A DNA stretch of 64,000 nt, taken from positions 14,757,162-14,821,161 of the forward strand of contig NW_024037072.1 in the NCBI RefSeq assembly GCF_015706575.1. Reading direction: 5' to 3'. The notes below the pieces were generated by a model. It ran no database searches. It was given only the letters and a program-made list of their open reading frames with translations, and was not told where the DNA came from. This document shows, piece after piece, positions 32,139 to 44,212 of this stretch. The stretch comes from Patiria miniata. Its lineage: Eukaryota > Echinodermata > Asteroidea > Valvatida > Asterinidae. Both the position numbers and the translations under genes were made by a program. Positions within the stretch are counted from its first letter, which is position 1. Each line of letters starts with the position of its first letter.

Positions 32139-33183
32139 GTTGTCAACGCCTGAAAGTTTAAAAAACAAAATTAAGATATGAGCATTCCAGTGATTCACAG
32201 TGATCGCCATTTTTATTTTCATGTTGCATCATTGTTTTACCCTAAAAATGTCCCTTAAATTTTTAAGAGTGGTCTGAAAAGCTAGAGCCCCTTAAATCAG
32301 TCTAAAGTTGAGCTTGTTTTGACCCGTTTTGAGATTGACTAGGCCTATTTCGGCTTAAAAGTATGCAATTGTTTTTTTACCTGATTTGAGAGACATAGGT
32401 CCTATGAAACTTATGACAATCAGTGAACATGACTTATAATTTATGAGGAAATCACAACGCAATAACTTCTGATATCAGCATGAACCCGAAGACATGGCAG
32501 AGCGAACACTTGGCAACCTAGTCCAAGAAACAATGTTGCGCACTGTTGCGTGACTGGTGCGCAGATCAATGCGTGCCGGTCATCATGGTCATGCCAGTTC
32601 GTCCCACACACGGTCCATATGTTTATCATGTAGGCCTAGGCCTACAGTTTTTACAAAGACTACACTACAGGCCCAATTTCAGTAATCATTAATCATGTTA
32701 ATTTAGTATTAATAAATAATAAAAATAATATTGTTGGGGCCTATTCACGGCGATCGTTTAGTGTAGGGCCCGGTTCCTATAGTATAATAAGGGAACAAAA
32801 TCCACTTTAAAATTATTGGACCTAGGCCTACCAAACTAGTTGGCGACATTCTCAATAAACAGGTATGTCATAGATAAAGGGCATGGATTTGATTTTTTCA
32901 GGGAAATTTGGGAATAAAATGACGATGACAGCGCGGCGACAACACGCGACCCGAAAATAAAGACGGCGATCACTGTGCGCGATGTACCGTGAGCACGCAC
33001 GGCACGCTGAATCGCAAGGCACAAACCGCACAGGAAAATCGTGATTTCTACCCCAAGAATCTGTTCAAAATTGCGAAACGGGTGTCATAAGAATTGAGAA
33101 AGTCGGCTTTTGATTGTAGGCCTGGCTAAAGTGATTTTAAATTTTGAGCAATAAAAAAACATTTTTGACTCTAATTTCATTAA

Positions 33184-33493
33184 CCCTAACCCTCCAGGGT
33201 ATTTTGGCTAGAAACCCTGCCAAACGCAGCAACATGCAACACTTGTCTAAGTGACAAGCCTGCCCAGTGTAGCAAGATCCATCAGGTCAAAAGTCTCAAG
33301 GCCAAACTGCCTCAGAGTCTGTGGTCACCCACTGCAGCAGGATACAACTCGGGCATTGTTCCATGGAACTAGCTCTCAGTGTCTCAGAAGTGGCCGGTTT
33401 CTGCACTGGTGTTGGTAGCATTTTCCATCAAAGTGCACCAGACTTTTCCACCTGATGCACTGTCAGACTGTGCTGCGTCTGGCAGGGTTAGGG
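33184..33493. mobile_element. piggyBac-like MITE, CCCTAACCCT ends, TTAA target
   Basis: A 310-bp element with ends CCCTAACCCTCCAGGG and GGCAGGGTTAGGG between two TTAA sites. A relative lies at 58968-59380. Confidence 0.65.
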
Positions 33494-34324
33494 TTAAAAA
33501 AAAATTAAAAAACAGGGGCCTACACTTCACAAAATAAATATTCCGTCCAAAAAGCACTAACATATTTTATGTGCAGCCCTAAAATCAACAAAAGTAACAA
33601 ATTTAACGGTGACATTATTACATCACAACACTAAACAGTGAGTTTCCACTTCCAGTCCAGTAATGGCAGTGTGTGTACGTGTCTGCTTGTTTTATCGCAT
33701 GGAAAGGGTCTCATTGTATGTCATTCAAAAACAGAGAAATAATGAACATTTCGACATTAAATTTCACAAACGGAATTCCCCAAGTTTCATGATCAATTTA
33801 AATGTCACAAATCTGTGAAAAATATAAAGAGATCCAAAGATGATTTGGATTTTCTTTGGTTCTTTCTCCCTTGAAATTTCACCTCTACAGAACAAGCAGA
33901 CCAAAAGAGGCAGGTTATTCTCTTTTCTTAGACTGGTGCCCGGCCCTTCGATAACATGACAATCGGGGTTACGTTTGGGGCGGCGGAGGCCAGTCTGCCT
34001 AGCTGGGTGGCCGATGCTCGGTAGAGGGCGTTCTAAAGCGCTAGCAGTTCATGCAGTGCACGCAATAAAAAAAAACGAGGTCGCCACAGCTTTTCCACTG
34101 TCTAGGACATAAATCTCAGTGCAATGAGAAATTTGAGTTTAATTTAAAACTAAGGCAGGTTTGTAAATAAAGTGGACGGATCATTGCAAAAATAAAGTTT
34201 CCACAAACATTGGAAATAATTCCTGCCCAACGTTTTTCAGAAAATGAGATTTCTCAGAATGTTGGGAAAATGTCCTACCCAACAGAGTGGATGGGCAAAG
34301 TAAATGCCTGAAAATGGTTGAATA

Positions 34325-34657
34325 TTGTTACAACTGATAATGTAGTAACCAACGGATAATGTATCACCAACCGATAATGTCAAACAAATTGACCGATACT
34401 GTATCACTAACCGATAATGTAACAGAAATTGACCGATAGTGTAGTAAAAATGCACTACACTATCAGTCGATTGTTGTTACATTATCGGTCTTAACCGATA
34501 ATGTAACAAATATTGACCGATAGTGTAGTAACATTTACTACACTATCGGTCAATTTCTGTTACATTATCGGTTAGTGATACAGTATCGGTCAATTTGTGT
34601 GACATTATCGGTTGGTGATACATTATCAGTTGGTTACTACATTATCAGTTGTAACAA
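34325..34657. repeat. 333-bp hierarchical palindrome of ACCGATAATGTA units
   Basis: The sequence is nearly its own reverse complement around a centre at about 34491. The ends are TTGTTACAACTGATAATG and CATTATCAGTTGTAACAA. Within each arm the unit ACCGATA(A/G)TGTA recurs on alternating strands, so many smaller palindromes nest in the large one. Probably a fold-back element; no clear target duplication. Confidence 0.9.
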
Positions 34658-35070
34658 ATGTTTATAACCTTTCTACTCGACGTTAATCAGAGGCCACATA
34701 TGCACTAATTCACATGTGCAAATTAACATATCGTTTGAACACTCCCTTTGTTCCATGAATGCTTTTACATAGGTTTTAATTAGGGCTCTCAGTGCATTTT
34801 TCTCACTTTAATTTAAAAAAAAATATTCGGGGGTGCGATTGGGCTACTTGAATTTATTAAATTAAGTGATTTATTTTATTTTCATATTTTGTCTTTGTTT
34901 GACTTTTCTTTTCATGAAGGACGTTATACATATGCCAACATAATTTATGTGGACATCACAAAACCAGCCCTACGTGCTAGTCTTATACAGCAAATCGATA
35001 CTTGAGCCAACAGACGTGTTTGTGATAATCGAGAAACTGGATTTATCACAGCAGTCTCTGATGAAGGCCA

Positions 35071-35309
35071 CACTGAAAAATTGCCTGGGTTAATTTTACC
35101 CAAGAAAGGTTGAAAACTGGAACTACCCAAACTTGGGTTGTTCCATAACCAATTGTTTGGGTTAGAATTTCTGCTAAATCCAACCAAAAACGTGTAGTCA
35201 TACAAGACTAAATTAAATTTGGTTAACAATTGGTTATAGAACATCCCAAGTTTTCCAGTTCCAGTTTTCACCCTTTCTTGGGTAAAATTAACCAGGCAAT
35301 TTTTCAGTG
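35071..35309. mobile_element. Fold-back MITE, CACTGAAAAATTGCC ends
   Basis: A 239-bp element whose two arms, each about 90-100 bp, are inverted copies (CACTGAAAAATTGCCTGG.., TTTTACCCAAGAAAGG, complement at right). Confidence 0.75.
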
Positions 35310-35379
35310 CATCGATATGTCCTATATTGTAACCAAAAAAGCAATCATCGTTAGTTGATTTTTTCCCATTTGTTTTTAA

Positions 35380-36420
35380 TAAGCTGTCTTGATTTGAATT
35401 ATATTTAATTTTGTTATGTAGTAATTGAAACACCAGGTCATCAGTCAGATCAAGGGAAACTTTGCGGATTTAATTTTAAACATCTCTTTGAAAATCGTAT
35501 TTAAAAAAAAAAGATCAGCCCACAAATGAATATATCCTTAATGTAAATGTAGAGTGCTAGATATATTGGTTAAAATGCCTTATATGATTGAAAGACAAAG
35601 TTGATAACAGTTTATTGGACACCTACAGACTCAAAGCCATGGGGGGGGGGGGGTTACACCCATGTTACCCCTAGACGCATCAACCTTTTTGCAAATAAAG
35701 CACCCAATTTCAATATCAATCAATTTTGAACATTTTGAATTGTAACAGAATGCAAGTTATCAACATAAGTTTTTAGAGCATGCTGTCTTGATTTGAGTTA
35801 TATTTAATTATGTACACTGTAAAAACAGTGTTTAGCATTTAAACACATCAGAAACGTGTTTATAGTTTAATACGTTTAGGAATGTGTTTCAATTCTAAAC
35901 GTTTACCACTTTTTAATGTTGTGAAACTAAACGTGTTTACGTTTTGGACATGTGCTTAGGATTGTATATCTAAATGCGCTTAGGAAGCTGTTTAAATGCT
36001 AAACATATTATTCATTGCACATGTCAAACGGATAATGCGTGTCACAGAAAAAGGACATCTAAACATGTCATGGTGCTAAACGTGTGGAAAAAGTGGGTAC
36101 AGAATTAGTGTTTAGAAATGTGTTTAAATCCTAAACACCATTTTTACAGTGTAGTAATTAAAAACCAAGTCGTCATATACATATATATATATATTTTTAA
36201 TATGTTGTCTGGACTCGAGTTACATGTATATTTAATTCGGAAATAATTGAACACCAAGTCATCAAGATATATATATATATATATATTTTTAACTTGTTGT
36301 CTGGACTCGAGTTATATTTAATTCCATCAACGTATTATTGTCAGCTAATCAAGGAAAACTTTGCAGATTTAATTTCAGTCATCTCTTTGAAAATCATATT
36401 TTAAAATAATGTAGCGTGAT
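35380..36420 (+). repeat. Imperfect tandem duplication in the RPL17-HMGCR intergenic region
   Basis: Segments with TGTCTTGATTTGA(A/G)TTATAT, GTAATT(G/A)AA and CATCTCTTTGAAAATC recur at about 35380-35490, 35780-36180 and 36240-36400, the last two separated by (AT)n runs. A Tc1/mariner-like MITE (35815-36151) splits the second copy. Confidence 0.55.
35815..36151. mobile_element. Tc1/mariner-like MITE, TA duplication
   Basis: A 337-bp element with ends CACTGTAAAAACAGTGTTTA and its near-complement, flanked by TA. The uninterrupted form TTATGTAGTAATTGAA at about 35413 shows the target TA. Internal motifs such as TAAACACATT and TAAACGTGTTT are repeated. Confidence 0.8.
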
Positions 36421-36796
36421 CAACAAGTGTGGATCTAGAACACAATTTTGTTTGGGGGGGGGGGGCAACATTTGTTTAGGTCCCCCAAAAAGTGGGTCCC
36501 AAAAATTACGGCGTGGGGTTCGGGACCCGCTTAACCCATAACTCCCTAGCAGGGGGTGTGCAAAATCATTTTAAAATTGGAGGATTCAGGACTGTTAGGG
36601 ATGGGCCTCGAAAACTTGTTGGATTCTAGATGCTCTGTGGTGTGATCTGAGGCGATTTCTGACCAAATCTTTTTGAGGAAAAGATGGTGGGGCCTGCCTT
36701 TATTGCGACGTCACTTAAAAAAAAAAACTTGGGTTCGTGGGGGGGGGGGGATGGCCCCCGTTGGGCCCCCCCCCCGGATCCGCTCTTGGTGGTTAA

Positions 36797-37177
36797 GGCC
36801 AAAAAAAAAAAGTCTCCGGTTTCTGGTATGCGCGCGCGTCGCCGCAGCCATGAGCGTCGGCAAAATGAAAAAGTTTTTTTTTCAATACAAGATTATGTCT
36901 CAAAACCGCCAAACTCACTGGTTTGACTGGAATTCTGCTGCTGCACAATTTTAACGTGTTTTTAGATGGGGTTATGATCGAGAATAAGCTTTATGTGGCC
37001 TCTCTGACTCCCATATATTTGCACTAAGTTTAGTCGGGCACCATTTGCAGTCATATCAGCCGACATTTGAAGCCAAAAAAAAAAAAACCCAGGTAAAAAA
37101 AAAAAAAAAAGCCGCGTCGCCGCACCACTTTTGGGGCAAGCTCCATACCAGAAACCGGAGACTTTTTTTTTTTGGCC
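36797..37177 (-). mobile_element. PIF/Harbinger-like MITE, TAA duplication
   Basis: A 381-bp copy of the element nested at 24587-24967, in opposite orientation, flanked by TAA on both sides. Ends GGCC(A)n AGTCTCCGGTTTCTGGTATG and complement. Confidence 0.9.
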
Positions 37178-37213
37178 TAACTCCCCTTTAAATGCTTTAA
37201 AGTTTTGCTTTAA

Positions 37214-37734
37214 CCCTATCAGGACCGGACTTTTTTTGGACCTACGGGGACCGGGGGGGGGGGCACATAGTGGCCCCCCCCCCTCTATATTTTCAAAAGT
37301 AAATGACCGATTTTTTTAAAAACTTGGTAGAAATTAACCTATGACCAAATCCTACAGGTTGCCATTTTAAAAAAAATTGTCCATAGAGGGCGTTTTTCTT
37401 GACATTTTGCCCATTTTTGGTCAAAAATAGTTCCCCCCCCGTATTTTCCGTTTTCTTTGGCCAAATGTCATAAAATTTGAGAAACATGTTTGTCATGTGA
37501 CACTTCTCAATCACCTATCTGATAAATAAATTAATAACAATATGACAGTTAGTTTTATAGTGTAGAATTTAATATTTAAACATTTAGTTTATTAAAATTA
37601 CGTGAAAAACTAGATAATATTTAGGAAAAGTCACTAAATTTGGTGGCGATCGGCTGCACCGTTAAAAAGTTATGAGCAAAAATATGGGAGGGGGGCACAT
37701 TGTGCCCCCCCCCCCCCCCCCGGTCCTGATAGGG
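37214..37734. mobile_element. piggyBac-like MITE, CCCTATCAGGACCGG ends, TTAA target
   Basis: A 521-bp element between TTAA sites (37210-37213, 37735-37738) with inverted ends CCCTATCAGGACCG; poly-G/poly-C tracts sit just inside both ends, with ..GGGGCACATAGTGGCCCC.. and ..GGGCACATTGTGCCCC.. motifs. Confidence 0.82.
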
Positions 37735-39532
37735 TTAAAGTTTTAAGTTTAAAAGTGTTCAAATGTGTTCAAAAGTTTGCTGTTTGATGATGATGTTTGT
37801 AAAAAAAAATGTTAAAGAAACCAAGCCTCGCTTTAAAGTTATCCCTTATTTAAGCATTCTACAAACACCAACCATTGGGCAATCAAATTGCCCTAAAATT
37901 AAGCAAATCTATACAATATAGTACCCAACATATGACTCTTCTTAGTAACCAATAATTGAGAAAATACTAACCGAAAAATGCAGTGCTGTAATTGTTGAAA
38001 CAAGTATTCTATGACATTTTCTTTATTGCTCCAAACCGTCAGTACACACAATAAAAATTTTAAGTTGTTGGACGAAACAGGTTTAAGGGTCATTGGGTTT
38101 AAATATGGTGATATTCTTTGAACGGATTAAGCAATTTCAGTAATTGTTTTCACCTGAAAGTATAGTTTATGAAATTGGCTTTCCAGTCATTATTATTTTT
38201 GTTGCTACATATTTGTTTTAAATATGAAATAGATTTTGGGGGTTTGGGTTCCGCTTTTTTTTTTTTTTAACTCATCCTGTATGATGACGTTGAAGAACTC
38301 ATTTTAAAACAAGGAAATATTTTAGACTCTGTACAAACTACAAAGTATAATTTGTTATATGAAAAAGCATCTGAAACAAGAGTTCGCTTGAGTCGAGTCA
38401 TTTGCTCGCAGTGACTCGAGTCAAACTAGGCCTAAATTCTTGGATGGCGATTTTGATCGACAGTTCCAGGGCATAGTTAATAAGGGAATAAATGTGTGCT
38501 CCGGAGGTTTTTATCACTCGTTTAATACCGCTTAGAGTCTGGGTGCTGATAATTAATAATTTCTCTGTGTTCTCTGTGCCCCAAACTCTCCAGCACACAC
38601 ATTTTTGTGTTTTTATAGATTAAGGACCGTGCAACTGTAGTAAAAAAAAAAAAGTAGCATGGACATTGTTTAGGGGAGGGAAAAACTGATTAAAGATGGA
38701 TAATTATTGCACCATGTGATGACGTCAACGACTAGGCTCAACATTTAGTCAGAGTCCCGGATTTCCCCCCGATGAGAAAAAGCGCTTTTCAGCACGCGGA
38801 ACCAGACTGCGTGTACACAAACCAAACCGAACACACAATCCAAAGTGACTCATTTCGTGAAATTTCTCGTTTACGATTAGTAAGCGGTACTATAAATACG
38901 AACACCATCTCCCAAAATAAGTTTCTCATCATCGGTGAACCGAATGAACCACATACACTTCATAACTTAAAGTGCTGTATGGGGAACAAATACTGGGTGG
39001 ATTCCATTGAAATCTGGGTACAAAGGACGAGTGAATTAATTGATTTTCGGCGTCGAGCGTCCGTACACGTACACCCCATGTACGCATGACTGGGGGTACA
39101 CGTACACATGGTGCGATGTGCGGCAAACTGTTTGATTGGCCGAATTCATTGAATCACGCAAAATCTTCAATCAGGTGATTGGTCAGTACCTCGTTCGAGA
39201 CACACATGGGTAAGTCAAGGGTCTTTATTTATTTGTAGTAAAAGGGGTATTTGGGGGGTTATGCCGGCCGTAGTCCAAGCCCAGGGGCAGCACTCAGTAC
39301 AACTACAAGGACGGGTTTTGGAATAAGGCCATAACAAGAAGCTACTGTACTGTAGTGTGAACTTTCATTCATGTTGAAGCATATGAGGTAAGAAATTTAC
39401 TGCTAATCTTAATCTGAACCTTGGCTTGAGTTCCCAACCTAGGAACAATTCCATGAATGATACATTCCCTGCAGCTAGGGCCTACCTGTCACAGTCATGA
39501 CAGTGTCACTGTCAGCCATCAGGGAAAGATTT

Positions 39533-40352
39533 CCATATACGAAGTTCACTCAATACCCTGTGTACAAACCCTATGAGATTGGACTGAAAAATTTTAAGTG
39601 TTTTCTAAGAAAATGCTTGTATTTTCTCACTGCTCAAATTGACTATGATGACATGAAATTGCTATCTGGGGACTTGTTAGTCAATATAGTCGTGTTCCCT
39701 AACGTGGCGCACTTCGAAGCCTACCCGACTTCCCTCGTGTAGTGTTGCCAAACCTCTTTGTTGACAAACCTCAAATTCATGCAGTAAAACACTAGTACTT
39801 TTACCTTATTTATGCTTGCTATTTAACCTCTGTGAACAATTTCAGTTTTATAACATTTAATCGGAAATTCAAAAACGGTGGCATCCGGAAATTGGGCACA
39901 AATTGGCGGAGTGTTCCCTAACGTGGCGCACTTGAATAAATCTCGGAAAATTCCAATTTAACATTTAAGAATTTCTGTAAACTTGATAAATTCTGATAAA
40001 CAATTATTATCTCTACTTACATGCCCAGCCAGATGTTTGTCAGAAAATTATTTTCTTATTCTTCGGGGCATTTTTAAAGGGTTCACTTTGCACTTGAAAA
40101 TAAAATCGGAAAATCACGCCAAAATCAATTTTTCTTCTAACTTTGTTACGGGTAAATAAACTCGCGATTTATGAAGAGGAGTGTTTAGAACTTGATGAAA
40201 TTTCACTTTCTTGGAATTTCAGTTAAAACTTTTGCTCTAGGTAGGCGCTACAGGTGAAAAATCAAAGTGCGCCACGTTAGGGGCCGCGCCACGTTAGGGT
40301 ACATCAACAATACAGAGGAAAATGAGTGAACTTTGTGTATGGAAATCTTTCC
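39533..40352. mobile_element. MITE, GGAAAGATTTCC family, carrying a nested MITE
   Basis: Same ends as 23631-23834 (GGAAAGATTTCCATATACGA and complement). A 621-bp element plus a 5-bp duplication (39687-40312) interrupts it. Without the insert its length is close to that of the intact copy. Its own flanks show no matching 8-bp repeat. Confidence 0.82.
39687..40307 (+). mobile_element. MITE, CCCTAACGTGGCGC family (nested), CAATA duplication
   Basis: Compared with the empty site in 23631-23834 (TTAGTCAATACAGAGG), the insertion is flanked by CAATA on both sides. Ends: TAGTCGTGTTCCCTAACGTG and CCACGTTAGGGTACATCA. A relative without an insert is at 19092-19688. Confidence 0.85.
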
Positions 40353-40736
40353 TGCTGCCTTTTTAAGATGTCTTCGTTACGTTTGCAGACATTCGCGTAT
40401 CAACATTTCAACATGAAATTTCACGAAAAATAGACTTAATTGGCCACATATACACTGATATATGGGGCTAATTACAGACAGGGTTTGTGCACACTTGTCA
40501 ATAGTCCGAGTAACTTGGACCCAACTTATCGCCTTTTTAACATTCAGACATGGTCTGGCGATAGTGGGGTCCAAGCTAATCGCTATATGCTAAGCAACAC
40601 AATTTTGTCCTTGACCCCAAAACCCAACAATAACATTGCCCAACAAAAACATCAGATTTCACCCTCAAAATGGCCTACAAATTACTAGATACGCCACCTG
40701 AGGTACAAGTAGACATCGATGATTGAGATGGTTGTA

Positions 40737-41220
40737 CTGAAGTTTACTTTCGATCCGGATGAAAAGTGAAATTTCCCGTTCAATTCCGAGAGCTCCCCTC
40801 GCGATCGGGAACACGTTAAATTTCCGACTCTTGTTAATGTTTGAACGACGCGATGTGGTCCTCATGCCCAGCGTGCATTCAATGGTCCCTCTATCCGAGT
40901 GCGATTCCGTTCCCGAGCGCGCCCGATGCATCGATTATGATAATGAGTAGACTGGATTACGTTTGTAAACACAACTGCATTTTGAACGATAATAGGGAGT
41001 CGGGAACTAGGGCAGGTTTTATGGACGGAAACCACTTCAGGCTAGTTTCCGACTCTCTTTTATCGGGGACCATCGAATGTACGCTGGGCATGAGGACCAC
41101 ATCGCGTCGTTTAAACATAATAACACGAGTCGGAATTGAACGTGTTCACGATCGCGAGGGAAGCTCTTGGAATTAAACGGGATATCTCCTCTTTTAATCC
41201 AGATCGTAAGTAAACTTCAG
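40737..41220. mobile_element. Long-terminal-inverted-repeat (fold-back) MITE, CTGAAGTTTACTT ends
   Basis: Two inverted arms of roughly 160-190 bp share CTGAAGTTTACTT, CCCTCGCGATCG, ACGACGCGATGTGGTCCTCA and CATGCCCAGCGT; about 130 bp lie between. It is GC-richer than its surroundings. No coding capacity or clear target duplication. Confidence 0.8.
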
Positions 41221-41223
41221 TTT

Positions 41224-41450
41224 GTGTATTGGTGCTGTGTTTAATTTTTGTGACACACACAACGTGTATCATATTTTTAATGAAAACGACAGGAAAAACC
41301 TAAGATGTAAACAATCAGGGTTTTTTCCCCCGTCTTTTCTCGAGAACGTTTAGACATCAGGTTAGTTTCCTTTCAACTTAACCTTTGAAATAGTAAAGTA
41401 AACAATCCAAAACATGAAATTTTCGGGGATTTAGATTTCAATAAAGTTGT
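41224..41450 (+). repeat. Dispersed repeat (shared with 61540-61770)
   Basis: Shared blocks in the same order at both places: TTGGTGCTGTGT, TGACACACACAA, GTAAACAATCAGG, AGGTTAGTTTCCTTTCAAC and GAACAATCCAAA-like. Ends not defined. Confidence 0.6.
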
Positions 41451-42273
41451 TCGTGTGTTACTGGTTAAACAATTATACAGTAAAAGGTACAAATCAAACA
41501 ATTGAGTTAGGCCCTATAGAACGTAAAAAGACCCAGGGCCATGCATATTCAAATAATTTAGTATTTGATTAATTCATTAATATTCAACCGCAAATACGGC
41601 GGCGTTAGCAGAACTTCAAAGGCCTTTCTGGTATTGCAGCTGCTGAAGTATCAGGTTTTCTAGTCGAGCTTTCGACAATTGTGTCTTATCTATCAACGGT
41701 AATTGATAATGCAGATATGAAACTGGATGCCTGGAACCACAAAGAATAGAATCAAATATGTGAAAGAAGTTGTTTGTCTTTCTGTTTGAATTAAAGGCTT
41801 TTGCGAAGATTCTGAACACTAAGGAAGAATACCGCGGTGTTGAAATATCCATACCGAGTTCACCAGTGTTTCGGTATTCATGAGTCATTAGTCGGTTTTG
41901 ATCGGTATTAAAGAAAACCCGTAACTATCCGGTAATACCTGACATGCCGTTCACGCCTAGTACTGCATCAATCAACAGTGTCAAAGAAACATCTGGTACC
42001 TAGCTCTAATCCTACACATTCTCTACAGTTATGCCACCTGCCACCAGACTACTGAGGGGACAACCTTTTTAAACAGTAGGACATGTACCAGTCTAGTTTT
42101 AGGCTTCAAATTAATATCACTTGGCTTCACTCTCGGGTGCAAAATGTTGAAGAAAGGTCTCCGTTAAAAATTGAATTGAGACCTCTAACTTGGCTGGTGA
42201 AATAGTGAGGACGTTGTCTTTGACTCATGAAAACTTTGGAGAGTTTTGTCTGCTAAAGAGTGAGTGAAGTTTG

Positions 42274-43014
42274 GGTAATCCTTACTTTTAGGACACCTCT
42301 ATTTTTTACAAGTTCTGTTCAAAACTGACTTTTGCAGATGACTGTCCAGTACCAAAGTGACTTTTGCAGGCTAAAGCAGTCTTTTTTCTTCATATAAACT
42401 CATATTAGTTGTAATTTTGAAAGCACTTTCAAAGAAAATGTGACTTTCCTACCTTTTTTCGCAGTCAGACGTGCATGTTGTAGTTCTCACACGCATGAAA
42501 GCCCTACATGATGAAAGCCCGATGCTGATTGGCTGCTAAAAAAATTAATTAGTCTGGTTCATAGACCAAAAGATTCTGACTACTCCTGAATCTTTTGGTC
42601 TGGGAACCAGACTAAAAATAAATAAGTTAGTCTGGTTCTCACACCAAAAGATTCTGACTATTCCTGAATCTTTTGGTCTGGGAACCAGACTAAAAATGAG
42701 TAAGATGTTTATTTTTTATCAGCCAATCAGCATCAAGCTTTCATTGCATCGAGCTTTCACGTTTGCCATCTTGGTTTTTGAGTCTGATTTCTGGTTGTCA
42801 TCGTCATCTTTTACCCCTGAATTTCCCTCATAAATCAAAGCCCTGCCCTCTTTCCACAAAATTAAACCTGCTGATATTCAAGAAGGTGTCATTGCCAATT
42901 GTTCAGATGTGCCAAGAAGTATCAGAATGTCAATTTTGAGTGTCATTTAGTCAACTGTTTTGGTGAGTCTTTCCCTTCCTATATAGGAACGGGGTCCTAA
43001 AAGTAAGGATTACC
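42274..43014. mobile_element. MITE, GGTAATCCTTACTTTTAGGA family, uninterrupted copy
   Basis: A 741-bp copy, inverted relative to 23954-25068, flanked by the perfect 8-bp direct repeat GAAGTTTG. It keeps both internal hairpins (AGTCTGGTTC...GAACCAGACT) and lacks the nested Harbinger-like MITE, so it shows the pre-insertion structure. Confidence 0.9.
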
Positions 43015-43971
43015 GAAGTTTGTTTTGCATGTTTTTTTCTGCTCTCAGAGTCCCAGTCTGGGTCATTTCTAATGAACAGTCAACTGACTGATCATTGGAA
43101 ATAAAGAGTTCTATTTACGAAATTGTGTTTTGTGATCAAAAAGTTGTGCATGGTTTTTCACTGTATTCTCAATAAGTGTAATATCCACTGAGCTGAAACT
43201 TCAACAGGTTGGATTTTGAGTGATGTAATTATTGGAAACAAACAAAATGCATGAATAGTAAATGTTCCTACTCTAATGGAATATTCTAGTATCCGATTTT
43301 GAAATGCCATATATATTTCAAGTAAAAGGAGCTACATGTAGTCTAAACTGGCTGCCTATTGGTATTTGCATGCGCATGCATTTGTAAAAAACTGATAAAG
43401 AACTTATTAAAAACATATTTAAAAAAAAAACCAGGTGGCGGAATGGTTGGTGTTTGACCAATTATAATTAAAGAAGAAATGTGTGCTAATATTCCCCAAA
43501 TCATGTGTGAAAGTGGCTTTCAACAAAGAGTGACATTTTTCCATCTCCTCAAGACCACCCACATTTTTGGAATAAAAAAAACAAAAAACAAAAACGCTTT
43601 TGAATATTTTAGTATTTGTTCGGCATAATTGCTGATTCAGAATAGTCAATGTTAAAGAATTTCGATATTTTTTCAAAATTGTTTGATACACCAACCCACC
43701 CCAAATTTTTATTTTTAAATGTTGAATGACTATCAATATACACGTATCCCATACACTGAACAAAGTTATGCTTCAAATGAGGCAGATATTTTAGGTCAAT
43801 GCTCAGCTCAGGAGCTTTCAATGGCTTTTCCAGGCTTCCAGCGTGAAACTGTGTAGTTGAAACAGACGGAAATAGCCAAGCACACAAAACTATGTACGGT
43901 ACAGTGTTTCAGTTTTCTGCGACACTATATTTAAAAAATAAACATGGGTTATTTTGGCTTCGTTACGATTA

Positions 43972-44212
43972 GGCCCCCCCCAAAAATAGTTCGGCTTCCG
44001 GTTACATGGCATTTGAAAATAGGGTAGGTAGGTAGGGAATTTTGTGTGTGTACGATCATATTGAGGCGTCTGCGTGTAGTCAAGGGTAAAAGGTAGAAAT
44101 TGATGGTTTTGGGTGTTTTTTTGGATCATTTTTTCCATAAAAAAATTAGGGTAGCTGGGCTGTCAGAATAGGGTAGGTAGGGAAACCAGAAGCAGAATTA
44201 TTTTTTTTGGTC
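43972..44212. mobile_element. MITE, AGTTCTGCTTCCG family
   Basis: A 241-bp element with ends GGCC(C)nAAAAATAGTTCGGC and GCAGAATTATTTTTTTTGG, related to 5587-5851. TTA on the left and TCA on the right give only a partial 3-bp duplication. Confidence 0.65.

Noticed and set aside
33180-33497. TTAACCCTAACCC and GGGTTAGGGTTAA as interstitial telomere repeats
   Set aside because: Only one to two units, facing inward as inverted ends next to TTAA; better read as MITE ends.
38772-39089. 105-codon plus-strand open frame
   Set aside because: The longest in the intergenic region but without family resemblance or promoter; could be chance.
41616-41888. 90-codon minus-strand open frame
   Set aside because: No recognised domain, no convincing splice sites, composition like its surroundings; left as unassigned.
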